DNA from: Leucogyrophana mollusca
Taxonomy: Eukaryota; Basidiomycota; Agaricomycetes; Boletales
Direction: 5' to 3'
Length of the DNA: 64,000 nucleotides
NCBI GenBank assembly: GCA_021014945.1
Contig: MU266423.1
Coordinates: forward strand, 1-64,000
The stretch's first letter is position 1, and every line of letters starts with the position of its first letter. A program made the translations under genes and the position numbers. The notes beneath the pieces were generated by a model. It was given only the letters and a program-made list of their open reading frames with translations, ran no database searches and was not told the origin of the DNA. Positions 11,007 to 23,113 of the stretch are shown one piece after another.

Positions 11007-11996
11007 CTGTGCACGCCCATCATGTGCTAGGATGGGTAAAAATGGTTGTGAAAACCCATAGGACGGTATATTTTTGGGCATGCCTGCCAGAGCAGGTATG
11101 GTACCCATAGATTGCGACGTGCACGGGGATGTTGCAGGAAGGAGGATGCGCGTGTTGTAGGTTATGCATCTATGAAGTCCGAACGACATGCTATATTGGA
11201 GTACACCCCCTTCGAAAAACCGTATTCCTCGTCATCGATTTCCCGCTTCAAGTTCCCAACGGCACGACAAGTCGACATGCTGAAGGCTGTTCGTGTCATT
11301 ACCAAGGCACGGGCATAAAAGCGCTCAGTGGGAGTACCGTTGCCCCGAAATAGTCCATGTTAGTGCGTGGCTGAGAGGCTGCGGTTGTTTCGATGAATAG
11401 TCGGATGGTCACGGTGTTCCCAGCGATCGATAGGCGCTCGCGAATAGTTAAGCGCTTGATGTGCACATGCTGTTAGCAGCCAGAGTTAGGTGCTAAGCAA
11501 CCCGTCGTCTACTGTGTTTTCAACAGGTCCACGGATGCAAGCGAGAGAGCTCCAAAACAGGATATGCTAGGCGGCTTGGCACAAAGTGCCACAGTCTCTT
11601 GCAGCCTCAATGCAGCCTCGTGAAAACTACAGTACAGTACTCGAGTTTGCACGTTTGAAAGGCTCAGGTTGTAGAATAGGCTGAATAGCGCACGCTAGGG
11701 GCAGGACTTGTGATTTTTTTGTGGGAGAGAACAAGGCGCTATAAGTATTGCCGGAAAAGAGCCCCAAACGTGGGTGGCGGACCTCGTTTCCGCCTGTATC
11801 CAGCACATCCGCCGCCACAACAGCTCATCTTTCCCTCGCTCCATTCCCTCGCCATTTCACTCGCAAGTCGCTCTTTTCTCCTGCCAGCACATTGTACATT
11901 GCCAGCCCATTACAGCTAGTCAGGAACAGCGTCAGCAGCGCTCGCTGTGATCTCAGGGATCACTCCCACCACGAGCACGAGCACTACGCCAGCACC
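11007..11996. other. Chitin synthase upstream region
   Basis: About 1 kb without a recognisable gene. A TATAAGTA box lies at 11740-11747, about 250 nt before the chitin synthase ATG. The stretch from about 11,800 is strongly C/T-rich with repeated CCATTC and CCAGC words, as in basidiomycete 5-prime leaders. Confidence 0.5.
11740..11747 (+). promoter_or_regulatory. TATA box candidate for the chitin synthase gene
   Basis: TATAAGTA lies about 250 nt upstream of the start codon, followed by a long pyrimidine-rich leader. The distance allows a leader of roughly 200 nt. It was identified by sequence only. Confidence 0.4.
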
Positions 11997-14900
11997 ATGG
12001 ATTATCGTGATCAAAGACCCCCACGCTCTGCTCGCCCGTCACAGCAGCAGCCACCATCCTATCCTGATCAGCCTCATATGGCCTACTCTCAGCCGAACCC
12101 AAACCCCCAGATAGCCTACCCTGTTCGACCTCCATTCCAGAACTACAATGACGGAGGTCGAGTGGGAAACATATCTTTCCAGAATACCGAGCGAGGTGAC
12201 CGCCGGTCTCCACTAGACCAGCAGCGACAGCGGAATATGCCTTCAGCGTACCAGAACCAGCTGTCACCCACGTTCGTCGATACAGAGGGCGGCGACTATA
12301 TTGACCCCGCCCGGGTCGGTAGGAAGAAGAGTCTCGTTAAGCCAGACAGAGAAAAGATCGAGCCGGGCCATAGACAATGGTATTATCGCAATCATGCTGC
12401 GCAGATGGAGAATGAGGGGATAGGGCGGGTTGGTGTTCAACCTTCCAGTACGTCGCTCCATTGTCCGACCCATCGGATTTTTATTCATTAAATCGAAAAT
12501 TTCATGTGTCTATCATGTATAGCTACTGGAAATTATCCCCAGAGAGAAAAGCTTCGCCGTGGAAAGTCGCTCCTTGCAAGAGAGGAGGATGTCCACGAGT
12601 CGGGTCTCGCTCTGTTCAAACGCGGCGCTACCCTCCGACGGAAGCGTCCGCAATCCACACAAGCGCCTGCTCCCCCAACTACCTCCGACAAGTCAAGCAG
12701 CTGGCTGGATGGAATTGGACCTGGCCCTAAGAACGCTTGGTTCATCTATTGCTATCTCATCACTTGCTGTATACCCCCTTTCCTCTTCAAAGTGTGTGGT
12801 GAGTATAGCCGTACGTGCATTCCATATTTTAACGGAATACTGATGCTTGCATCATCGCAGGCATCCGTACCCCTGACCAACAGCGAGCTTGGCGGGAAAA
12901 AATGGGACTCCTCAGTCTCATTCTGATGGAAATGGCAGGTGTCGGTTTTATCACCTTCGGATTCACGGAGACAGTGTGTGGAACCCCGCCAAACCGTTTC
13001 CACGAGGGTCAAATTCAGAACAGCTCGGTCATCATCCACGGCTATGACTATGACTTCTCAAACTTCAAACACCCTGCTGTTGCTGATGGCTCGTTCAATG
13101 GCTCCACCAACCCATTGATCACTGGAAACTGGAATCTTGCTGGGAACGACGCGAGCTTCCTGTTCCAGACCACCAACCAGAACTGCCTCGGCATTATCGA
13201 GAAAGCCAGCGGGTCGACCATCACCGGAAACAATGGAGAACTAGACTGGTACTTCCCTTGTAATGTGTTTAATCCTCAAAGCCAGTCAACAAACACGTCT
13301 GGGTATGGGGATTCGACGAACTGCCATGTCTCCACACAGGCAAGACAGGGATTGGCGGGAATGAACCCTCAGGGGCAAGTCTACTACAACTGGGACGACG
13401 TCAGTGCCTCAGATCGCAATCTTGCCGTTTTCGAATCGTGAGCTCTGCTGTCGTTCATTTTTCTTTTCACCGTCTGACCGTGCCACCATTTTAGCTCTGT
13501 GCTTGACTTGGATCTCCTCCAGTGGCTCAGTACCACGCAAGTCCAGTACCCAGCTCTCTTCGACGACATGAAGAACGCAGACGGGACATACAACGGAAAA
13601 GATCTGTCGATGTTCTTTTTACGCACCAACCAGCGGCAAATCGGCAAGTGTCTTGAGGACATCATTCTCGTCGGCTTTATCGATACCAACAGCATCGGCT
13701 GTGTCGCATCCGAAGTCGTGCTGTACCTCTCGCTTACCTTCATCATCGGTGTCGTATCTATTCGGTTCGTCATGGCCGTCCTGTTCGCATGGTTCTTCTC
13801 GTGGAAACTCGGCAACTTCCCTCGCGAGACCTATGAGCAGCGCATGCAGCGCTCCGCGGAGATTGAGGCTTGGTCAAATGATATTTACCGTCCGGCACCT
13901 AGTGAATACCGCCCCAACGTCAGCAAGAACGGGCTGCGGAACGGGAAGTTGAACAAGAAATCGAATTTCTTCCCAAGCACATCGCGGTTTACCCCTCAGG
14001 AGAATGCATTGAAAGGCGCTAGCCCACGGCCAACGACTGCATATGGCATGTTGGACGCACCGTACAAGAGGGGTACTACGTATTCGTCGACGACAAAAGC
14101 GAACAAGGTTACTCCACCGGACTCACCTGCGTATCGGCATTCCAGGAGCACGATGTCGTTCCCTGATGTGTCTTCCCGTGCACTATCCCCCCGTTCGACA
14201 TTCGTAGAGACGCCATGTCCCTTCCCCCTCCATAATGTCGTACCTCAGCCTCCACCTGATTTTGAACCCTTCAACTTCCCCCTTGCACACACCATCTGTC
14301 TCGTCACTGCTTATTCAGAATCCGTCGAGGGTCTTCGTACTACTCTCGACTCGCTTGCGACTACGGACTACCCCAACAGCCACAAACTCATCCTCGTTAT
14401 TGCAGACGGTATGGTCAAGGGTGCGGGCAACTCGATGACGACGCCCGAGATCTGTCTTTCCATGATGAAGGACTTCATCATCGCGCCTGACGAAGTGGAG
14501 CCCCACTCTTACGTAGCTATCGCGGACGGTCACAAGAGGCACAACATGGCCAAGGTCTACGCGGGCTTCTACGACTACGACGATGCATCTGTGGAACGCT
14601 CCAAGCAGCAGCGCGTGCCCATGGTTGTTGTAGCCAAGTGCGGTAACCCACTCGAGGCCAACGACGCGAAACCCGGTAACCGTGGAAAACGAGATAGTCA
14701 GATCGTCCTGATGGCCTTCTTGCAGAAGGTGATGTTCGACGAGCGTATGACGACGTTTGAGTACGAGTTCTTCAACTCGATATGGCGCGTCACTGGCGTC
14801 AGTCCCGACCGGTATGAGCTCGTGCTCTGTGTGGATGCGGATACGAAGGTGTTCCCTGATTCGCTGACGCGCATGGTGTCGTGTATGGTGGTCGATGTCG

Positions 14901-16677
14901 AGATCATGGGTCTTTGCGGAGAGACGAAGATCGCGAACAAGGCCGACAACTTTGTCACGATGATGCAAGGTAAGTTTGGGTTGATGTTATGGGTTTGATG
15001 GTGTTCTGACAGCAGCATTTAGTGTTCGAGTACTACATTTCGCATCACATGACCAAGGCCTTCGAAGCGATGTTTGGTGGTGTCACCTGTTTGCCAGGTT
15101 GCTTTAGTATGTACCGCATCAAAGCACCCAAGGGCGATTCTGGATACTGGGTCCCTGTCCTTGCCAACCCGGACATCGTGGAGCACTACTCGGAAAACGT
15201 CGTCGATACTTTGCACAAGAAGAACTTGCTTCTCCTTGGAGAGGATCGGTACCTGACAACCTTGCTGCTGAAGACTTTCCCGAAGCGGAAGAACATGTTC
15301 TGCCCCCAAGCTGTCTGCAAAACCATCGTCCCTGACACCTTCAAAGTTCTCCTGTCGCAACGCCGTCGCTGGATCAACTCAACTATCCACAATCTTGCCG
15401 AGCTCATTTTGGTCCGCGATCTGTGCGGTACCTTCTGTTTCTCGATGCAGTTTGTCGTCGGTATGGAACTTGCTGGAACAATGGTTCTCCCCGCCGCCAT
15501 CAGCTTCACGCTCTACCTCATCATCATCTCCATCATCCCAGGCGGAACAAACACCACTATCCCTCTCACCCTCCTCGCCATTGTCCTCGGTTTACCCGGT
15601 GTCCTGATCGTCGTCACGTCGCGCAAGCTCGCCTATCTTGGCTGGATGATCATCTACCTCTTTTCATTACCCATCTGGAACGGTCTTTTACCTGCCTACG
15701 CTTTCTGGCACTTTGATGACTTCTCATGGGGTCAGACGCGTCAAATCGCAGGGGACAAGGGTGGTGGTCACGATGATAAGGAGGGAGAGTTCGACTCCAC
15801 GCATATCGTTATGAAGCGGTGGGCCGAATTCGAGCGCGACAGACGATGGAAGAACGGCGTGCAATCCAGGGATTCGACCGCCTTTGACAGGAGGCAAGTT
15901 TTTCTTCTCCTCGTTGTGTAATTTAGCCGTCTGACTTGCGCTAGTGGGAATAGTCACAGGCACTCGCTGGCTTCTAACTCTGACACGAACCATCCTCCTT
16001 CGGCTGGTGGTGTCGAGTCGTCGACATCGGAATCTGCGCCTTATACTACCCCTACTCCACGTCCGCGCCAAGACAGCAATGCCCTATTGATGTTACCAGC
16101 ACCCTTGTCCGTGAACAGGCCGCTGAACTCAGGGGCTTCAGCCTCTTCGGTTGGCTTCTCTCGTTCCAGCGAGGACGCAGCGTATATGTCGGAAGCGGGT
16201 TCTACTTCCAACCAACGTCTGGTTGCCAGCCCCCAGGAACAGTATATCGACTCGTACAATGATGCACCGGGCCCTACTAGGTTCCCTCAGTTCGACGCGC
16301 AGCTGGCAAGAGCCGCCGGCAACAACGGTGGGGTCATCCGGAATCCTACCGTGTCAAGCCAGTATCCTGGCGAGACACAGAATCCTTTCCGGTCATCTGA
16401 ACCACACGTGGCTGCCTATGACGACCAATACAACGGCTACAGCACCGAGCCTGAGGAGATGTCTCCACGCAGCCGACAACAACGTGGCGTCAGCTTGGCA
16501 GACAATGGACCCGTTCCGGGACCAGAAGGTGTCCGCCGGGTATCACGACCGTCAGCTCGGCGACCGACGTCACAAGCTCCTCCTCAGAACCGCTATTCGC
16601 GGTCATCGACAGCATTTAATCTCCCACCTGGCGCAGCTCCGCCCCAGCCTGGAGGAGGATATGGATCTGCCTATTGA
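11997..16677 (+). CDS. Chs3-like chitin synthase (class IV type)
   Basis: Six exons (11997-12447, 12523-12798, 12861-13437, 13495-14969, 15023-15893, 15945-16677) give 1,460 residues. The enzyme polymerises UDP-GlcNAc into chitin at the plasma membrane and septa. The N-terminal 240 residues are Pro/Gln-rich and then basic ([21 protein letters not shown]), as in Chs3 proteins. Two membrane segments ([18 protein letters not shown] and [15 protein letters not shown]) flank an external loop. A third long hydrophobic region lies near residue 515. The GT2 core has the [11 protein letters not shown] motif near residue 880 and QRRRW near 1,038, followed by clustered membrane helices. The last 245 residues are Ser/Pro-rich. 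No myosin motor is present, which excludes class V/VII. Intron 5 (15894-15944) is a GC-AG intron: AG|GCAAGT fits the required phase 2, whereas the nearby GT does not. Class assignment is from motif memory. Confidence 0.92.
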
Positions 16678-17172
16678 GGACATTTCGACTCGGACCTTCT
16701 TTTCCATGTGACATTTTTCCTCATGAGAGCTCTGCCTATAACTTTCGTCATGATGGGGCACAGCGAATTCACGGGTGCTCATGCAAAATATTTGCTTTCT
16801 GATGGACTACCTCCACGCTATGATACCTAACGATTCTTCCCTCCCTTTCCCCCACCCATTTTTGATTTCTTATCTTAGCAGTGATCTTGAGTACGACAAG
16901 ACCTCTCTGTAATACATTCTGACTGATGCATACTAAGCTACCATTGCATTTGCGCAACAATCTTTTGTTCTCTGGGTCTTTTAGAGTCGTTACTTTGGAC
17001 TTTCACGTTAAAGCTCGTGTACAGAATTATTGCTATAGCGGACAGCCTATTTGCTCGGAACAAACAAAGCCACCTTGCTGTTCGCCTCGAGGACACCGGC
17101 AGACTTGGAACACCTGGGTGTCTTAAGAATTATATCGCCTGTATCCTTCCGTCAATCTGCTGCATCTTCATC
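16678..17172. other. Chitin synthase 3-prime / Whi2-like 5-prime region
   Basis: No gene is seen. It should hold the chitin synthase 3-prime UTR and the promoter of the next plus-strand gene. Confidence 0.45.
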
Positions 17173-18356
17173 ATGGCGGCAGTATCCATATCCTCGTCCC
17201 CAATAACCCAGGTTTCTCAAGTCCCCACCCACACAAACCTCCAGCCACAGCTGCTGACAAGACTTCTACTCGACCTGCGCGGTAGGCGCTTTTCCGTCGA
17301 CAGAGAGACCATTATGAACCTCCCGGAGTCCGTCCTGCTCTGTCTCTTCCCGAATGGTCTCGTCTTGAGCCGGCAGAGCGCGGCGTTCTCAGACGGAGGA
17401 GATAACGAGGAGGACGAGGAAGTTTACGCCGTAGACGTATGCATTTCGCTTGGTCTTGACTAAACTCAGCATATACTGAAGGGGTTGAAGTTTGATCCAG
17501 ACTGCTTTGGATACGTGCTAGACTTTTTCCGCAATGCGTCCGATACGTTCTATGGGACTGCGACATCACCAGGATTGTTCGCTGCTCAACAACACCTATT
17601 AGATGGTTCGCCTGCTGACTTTGGTCCCGGAGCGTCGCAGAACCCACTTCTCACCAAGCAAGCCATCATCGTCCTCCGAGAAGAGCTGGAATACTTCGCT
17701 ATACCCCCTAAGGATGGAAAGGCTCTTACGGACGAGAATGGTATCGCGAATACCTCGCTCCTCGATGTGAAACGGCGGTGCGGGAGCAACATCATGGAGA
17801 AGCGCAATATTTTCACTGCTCTTCAACGCAACGTTCACAAAGAGAACAATATTGCTGAGCAGCACCTTATCGACATGTTATGCATGAGGTGGCGCGAACT
17901 CTTCTGACGTGTGTGCGAATTTCTAATCAAGTACACAGCGGTTTCAACCGGGAGGACGAGTGGGGCTTCCGCGCTATCGAGCCGTCGCGATGCTGCATCT
18001 CGTCCATAGCTCTGGTGCTTCTCAAGACCGGCATAGTTCACCACCCTGCCGGACAGAATGGTGAACGACCGGTGACCGTTGACTACAACCAGATGGCCAC
18101 TGCTCAAAAGCTGTTGTTGTTCTGGAGAAAACCAGCGGTGAGTCTATTCCGTCTTTAAGTGTGCTTCGCATCCTCAAGGAATTACCGTTGTAGCGGAAGT
18201 GCTGGTGGGATGGTTTGGAGGTTGATCTCGCGCAGCCGGGAGAGACCTCGCAGCCCGTGAAGCTCTGGGCAAGACGGGTTTGGACTCTTGAGCTCAGCCT
18301 TGTGCGTCCCAGTTTTCCTTCAATATTTCTCCATTTAATATTTGACTTAGGTCTAA
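17173..18356 (+). CDS. Whi2-like BTB/POZ growth-regulation protein
   Basis: Five exons (17173-17436, 17491-17888, 17939-18137, 18194-18301, 18351-18356) give 324 residues. The last exon supplies only one codon and the stop. The N-terminal half is a BTB/KCTD-like fold: LLLDLRGRRFSVDRETIMNL, then a low-complexity acidic insert (GGDNEEDEEV), then FDPDCFGYVLDFFRNASDTF. The C-terminal half has the conserved RKCWWDG and KLWARRVWTLELSLV ending. Yeast Whi2 partners the phosphatases Psr1/Psr2 in stress response, mitophagy and TORC1 restraint under amino-acid limitation; a similar role is an inference. The acceptor of intron 1 is uncertain by up to seven codons, since three in-frame AGs occur (17469 also possible); a GACTAAAC branch site favours the later one. 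Confidence 0.78.
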
Positions 18357-18770
18357 CGGGGCGACTCTCCAACCCCTGGGTTTTTTGTTCCCTTGTTTTT
18401 TTGCGATTCGTACTCGATGACTGTCATGCCCAACCCTGCACGCTCACTCAGTCCAGCCACGACCCACCTTCGCATGGATACCCATTCCCGTTGCAGTTCC
18501 CATTTAATAATATACGCACACGCACTTTGCACTTCGCTATCGACAATATTCTATTGGAGGGAATGCATGCCTTTCTGAAAAATCCCTTTTGATTTGTCTG
18601 AGGAGGGTCAGGTAGACTTTGGTCTTGGGGAGAGACCGCGATTGTGGCGCGTCAGTTGAACCCAGCGCTTACACGCCCGATAAAAAAGTGAGAGGGGTCG
18701 CCGAGTTTTTGTGGTGTAAGTTATCTACCACAAAAGCTGCGCTCGGCCATATAAAAATCAGTCTTCAACA
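18357..18770. other. Intergenic region upstream of LTO1
   Basis: No gene recognised. A TATAAAAA word at 18750-18757 is only 13 nt before the LTO1 ATG and is too close to act as its TATA box. Confidence 0.45.
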
Positions 18771-19415
18771 ATGGCGGATGACTTCGATCTCGAAGCTCTG
18801 GTACATCTCGAACAGACGTCTGCCTTATCCCCTTCATGAACTGGGGCTCACGATCTGAAGTCTGATATTGCAGGTTCTATGACAGTGGACACGCAGATGG
18901 GTTCGCTCATGGCCGCATTCACGGACTGATAGAAGGGCGGGCCCTAGGGAGAGAAAAGGGATTCGAGATGTGGGAGGAACTAGGGTTCTATGAAGGCTTT
19001 GCTCTGACCTGGCAGGCGATCTACACACAGCAAGGAAGAGACGATCAGTGCGTGCCTCCCTCTCCCAGAGCCAGATCTTGACGCTCAAGCTCCAGTGCCC
19101 TCGGGTAGGCGTGCGATGCATCACATCAAGCATCTTCTAGAGCTTATATCCCAATTTCCCCGAATAAATCCTTCTGCAGCTCAGGCAGAATCGTCGTCGA
19201 ACGAGGAATTGGACATTTCGAAGCTATTGCGGCAGATCCGCTCTCGTTATAAGGCGCTATGTGCGTCGCTTGGGGTACGCCCGACTCTGCGCGCCGCGCA
19301 GGTCGCGGAGGCGGGAGATGAAGAGGGGAGTGGGCCAGGACCGAGCGCGTCCCGGCAGGTCTGGAAGCTGGAGGAGGACGCGAAGAGGCCGACTATGCAG
19401 GGACTCAGTTTTTGA
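18771..19415 (+). CDS. LTO1: LTO1/ORAOV1 homologue, adaptor for Fe-S insertion into Rli1/ABCE1
   Basis: Three exons (18771-18817, 18874-19047, 19109-19415) give 175 residues; introns are 56 and 61 nt. The Yae1_N-type deca-GX3 signature is clear around residues 16-45: FYDSGHADGFAHGRIHG, then LIEGRALGREKGFEMWEELG with glycines every four residues. In yeast, Lto1 with Yae1 links the cytosolic iron-sulfur assembly (CIA) targeting complex to the ABC protein Rli1, needed for ribosome recycling. The C-terminus reads ...QGLSF. Published CIA clients and adaptors end with a tripeptide of the form [LIM]-[DES]-[WF], and LSF fits. The middle, from about residue 100, is a predicted helix (LDISKLLRQIRSRYKALCA) followed by a Gly/Ser linker. 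Exon 1 placement uses donor GTCTGC because only this phase gives the conserved LEQTFYD junction. Confidence 0.88.
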
Positions 19416-19787
19416 TTAGATTGCGATCGTTACGGGGGATGTTCGCTGCGACCCTCAGCGCTCAGATCACTCCATGCACCCGGCGACCGATGCGCTTCAG
19501 GTGACTACGATCTAGTTTCCACTTGTGACGATGGCTGACTTGCGCCAGGCGCGAGACTTGGTATCTCAGTTCACGCAGGAGGAAGGTGAAAGTAATGCAC
19601 GCAATGCATGCACAAGTCTCCGTTACTCCTCGAGGTAATGATATACAACAGATGACCTAAAACTACAAAGTCGGTTTGCATGGATATATGACATGAATAT
19701 GATACAAAGATCGTTGCCCCCACAGATTCACATAGATGCAAAGTCACTTCAATGCAGATATTCCGGTCAGGCAGGTCCTCGTCCACG
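19416..19787. other. Convergent 3-prime region of LTO1 and copper amine oxidase
   Basis: No gene seen. Both neighbouring stops point into this interval. Confidence 0.45.
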
Positions 19788-22681
19788 TCAATTTGAGCAG
19801 CACGCATGGCTGTTGCCGTTGGTTCCGTTGGTGTGGGTGTGGCCGTTCGTGCCGTTGCTGTGGCCATTCGCCCCATTGGTTCCATTCGAGAACGCTGGCT
19901 TGCTCAGGGGGTCCTTTGTTCCGGGGACGTCCATGCTGGGATTCTTCGTGAAGAAGTTATTAGGCTTGAAGAGGACGTTGACGTGCTCGACGGGCATACT
20001 ATATATACGGAAGTTTGGGTCAGCTGGTATCCTCCTATCAAAATTTTGCTAGACTTACACAGGCCAGTCCTCCGGGCGGGGGATGTGGGTTGTACCTTGC
20101 CGCCAACGAGGTCAGCAAGCGCTCCGGAATAAAGCAAAACGGAGCTACTCACCGACAGTGAGATACAGCACGATGTCCTCATTCTCAATGCTCCCGTCGC
20201 CCTCCTTCACCCACCGGCCAACCGAATCCTGAGGCTCTTCCCTCGTCTGAGGGACATACTTACCACTGGGCCACATCCTCCCGCCCTTTGAGTCTTCCTT
20301 ATCCCTAACAACCCACAGCGGCTTCCCGGCAAACGACGCACGGCGTGCGACCCACGAGTCAGGCTTCGCCATCAGCGGCGTCACTCCACCCTTCATCATG
20401 ATCACGTAGCTCGCTGCCTTGCCCGAGGAATAATGCGTCCGTGCAGGGTTGGTGATGCGCCAGCGACGTTCTGCGGACCAGTTGAAGTCCCGTGCGCCGT
20501 CGGCGGCCTGGGACTTGAGGACTGTGTCCTTGGTGATGAAGCCATTGCCTGCAAAGTTCTCTTTCGATCCTGTTGGGGCGAGGAGGGGCACAATGTCGGA
20601 TTCAACGACAGAGTTGTAGAGCCCGTCGAGGATGGGGTCGACTCGGAGGGAGAAGAGGTGCTGGTGGAAGTGCGCATTGACGCCCGGGGCGACTGTCGTT
20701 CCGTGCGGAGTGGGTTCGCCATCGGAGCCAACGTAGACTTGTAGAATCCCGGTGAGGCGGATCTCAAGCTCGACATTGCCGTCTTGATAGAAGTAGTAGT
20801 TCCAGATGTACTCTAAGGCATGTAACACGTGAACGAGGGCGTTGCCGTGGAGAAGGCGTAGTAAGCGTACCGTAGTTAGCAAGCGTGCACACCATGCTGA
20901 CGACGAGGCGACGGCTGCGGACAGTCTGGGTACGACCTCCTGGACGGAAGTCAGTGTGCTTCCACAGGACACCGGCATCCTCCTCGTGAATGCAGATGAC
21001 GTTCTTAATCACAAAGGCAGTCCCGGCGTGAGTGACATATGCTCCAGGCTGTAGACAGAGTCAGGATATATCTTAACAGATAAGGGGAAGTTCTAACGAG
21101 ATAGTGGATTTGGCCAAGGCAATCGCATCCAAGTGAAAGCTCGTTGGCCATCGTTCCCATTCCGTATTCACCCCTAAAGATAGCTCAGACCAAGTCGCAG
21201 CGATGTTAGTGGCTAAAGATGGTCCTCACGTATCGAAGGCAAACTTCCTGGGATGCGGGAATTCTGGTGCACCGTAGGGGACGACCATCTCCGCAATCGA
21301 AAGGCGATAGAAGATAGGCCTGACTTCACCATCGTCGTTGTACGTGACCGTAGAGATCGCAATGCCCTCCCTATGGCTGAACGCTGACCAGTGTCGTTAA
21401 CCTATCAGTCCTCCGTACTCCTTGACGAAACGCAGCGTACCGATGTGCATCTTCCACTTCTGCCACTCGAGCGTGTTTCCATCCATCTTGAAACTGACGC
21501 CCTCGGGCTGCACGACGTGCAGGGGCTTTACGTCGTTGCGAGGCTTGTGGTCTGGATCGGTCTTCTCCATGAGGTCCGGGAGGAAGTCGAACGCCGTGCG
21601 AGGGGGCGGGATGCGCTCGCGATTTGAGTCCTCCAAAGATTCGTGCTTGAGTGCAGCGCCTTCGGTGGTTGAAACAGAGAGAACTGTAGAACCATCGGCC
21701 GCCTTCTTGTATATCGGAGGGAAGTCAATGTGAACGACTTTCTCGGCGACAGAGTCGATGACGGGGACGAAGTCCTGAAGTGGATTGAGGACTGTTCTGC
21801 ATGTAACGGGAGTGGGGGAGCTTACCAAGGGGTGGGCATACAGATTGTCATGTTCCCCGAAGCGAGCAAAGAGTAGAGCCTGCTGAAGGCGGAGGCTCTT
21901 GGGGAAGCGGTCGTCATACCCAATCGACCAACCATCGGCGCAGATCTGGTGTGGCAGGACACCTGAACAAGACCGGTATTATGTCATACGTCCCGAAGAG
22001 TGCAGCCTGGAATACACCCACCGACTTCCTTGGCAAGGGCCTGGACACGTGCATCATTGCGCACGATCTGCTCGCACGCATTGAGCTCTTCGACGGTAAT
22101 CTGGGGTTCAGAACCATCTGGCACGAGCTCAAGGGTTTCGACTTTCCAGTCTCCGTCGGTCAGAGCCAATATAGCGTTATAGCATCCACTACGAAGGATA
22201 ATGGGTTAATAACCGGTTATCTGACTAAGGTGATCAACGAACCCGTTAATGACGTCCAGGAACTGGAGAGGTCGACAATCAGACATCTCATCACAGGTCA
22301 GAGCCAACAAGGAAACTCACATCGACCTCAGCTTTCCTGACGATCTTAGTTGGCGGTTCAGGTGTCCCTCCCGGGGTGAGCGGAATGCCAAGCGCAGCGA
22401 GGACGACTTTCTTGGGAGGAGGAAGCAGGTAGCACGTTATGAAGCGCACGGCCTTGATTGGCGTGTTGGCGGCGGTATGATGCCGCACCGCGAGTGTGAC
22501 TGCATTAATCTAGGAGAATTGTCGCGTATCAGGAGAGCGGTACGGGCGCTAGACGTCTAAAACATAATAGGCTCACCTCGTCTGGGGTAAGGGGGTCGAG
22601 GGGGTGCTTGAACTTTGTCGGCTTTGCGGAGACGGTCTCGTGGACCGTTGTAGCTGTCGCGGGAAGAGCTGTAGGAGCCAT
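19788..22681 (-). CDS. Copper-containing primary-amine oxidase (topaquinone enzyme)
   Basis: Twelve exons (22577-22681, 22321-22509, 22243-22262, 22022-22188, 21826-21962, 21441-21774, 21230-21383, 21098-21173, 20871-21048, 20153-20812, 20059-20095, 19788-19998) give 755 residues with all phases consistent. It oxidises primary amines to aldehydes, H2O2 and ammonia. The topaquinone precursor is Tyr about 453 in LANYEY, split by intron 9. The catalytic base is Asp in AFDTGEYGMG. Copper ligands are the two His of NAHFHQHLF and a later His in GTTHIPRPEDWPVMPVEH. N2/N3 domains precede (KAEVD|FLDVING). Exon 3 is only 20 nt. The family core ends near NPSMDVPGTKDP; after it comes an unusual tail of about 35 residues of NGT/NGH repeats ending HACCSN. 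No signal peptide is seen. An in-frame 51-nt intron (21775-21825) could be retained without a stop. Confidence 0.93.
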
Positions 22682-23113
22682 AGAGAGGAATGCGGTGCGG
22701 TGAGGCGGGGTGAGGCTGTTAGGCCACTGGGGGGTCAATTCTGGGAATGGAACGCCCTACTTATACACCCGATCGGAACCTGAGAACTTTGGTGGAAAAT
22801 CAAGCGCCTATCGAGGGAGCACTTGACTCCTCGCTTAGATAAGATAAGACATGTAATAATTAATGATGATAAGAGTCAACGACATCCATTGCGTCGAGAA
22901 CGGGGAATCGCAGAAAGGTCATTGGTTATGAGGCTGGGAGGACGGGGACCACCCCATACGTGCACACCAGCTGAGCAGGAGGCTGATACTGCGGTCTGGT
23001 TTGAAATGACGTCCTTCCGATCCTGGCACCGTCAGCCACCTCGACGATTGCCAAACACCCTGGATCCAATCGTGCCACAACATTCTACACTCCTAGTCTC
23101 CGCATAATCTACC
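22682..23113. promoter_or_regulatory. Divergent promoter region, amine oxidase / DUF3140 gene
   Basis: The two start codons face away from each other over 432 bp. A minus-strand TATAAGTA box (22758-22765, read as TACTTATA on plus) lies 77 nt upstream of the amine oxidase ATG, a sensible core-promoter distance. No TATA is obvious on the plus side. Confidence 0.55.

Noticed and set aside
14315..14968. 217-codon minus-strand frame inside the chitin synthase
   Set aside because: Antisense shadow of the conserved GT2 core.
18750..18757. TATAAAAA as LTO1 promoter element
   Set aside because: It ends 13 nt before the ATG; transcription would start inside the coding sequence.
21384..21401. 18-nt gap between GTTAAC and GGTCAG in the amine oxidase as an intron
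   Set aside because: Far too short; the GTACGC donor at 21440 gives a 57-nt intron with matching phase and restores the conserved WKMH-AFSHREG junction.
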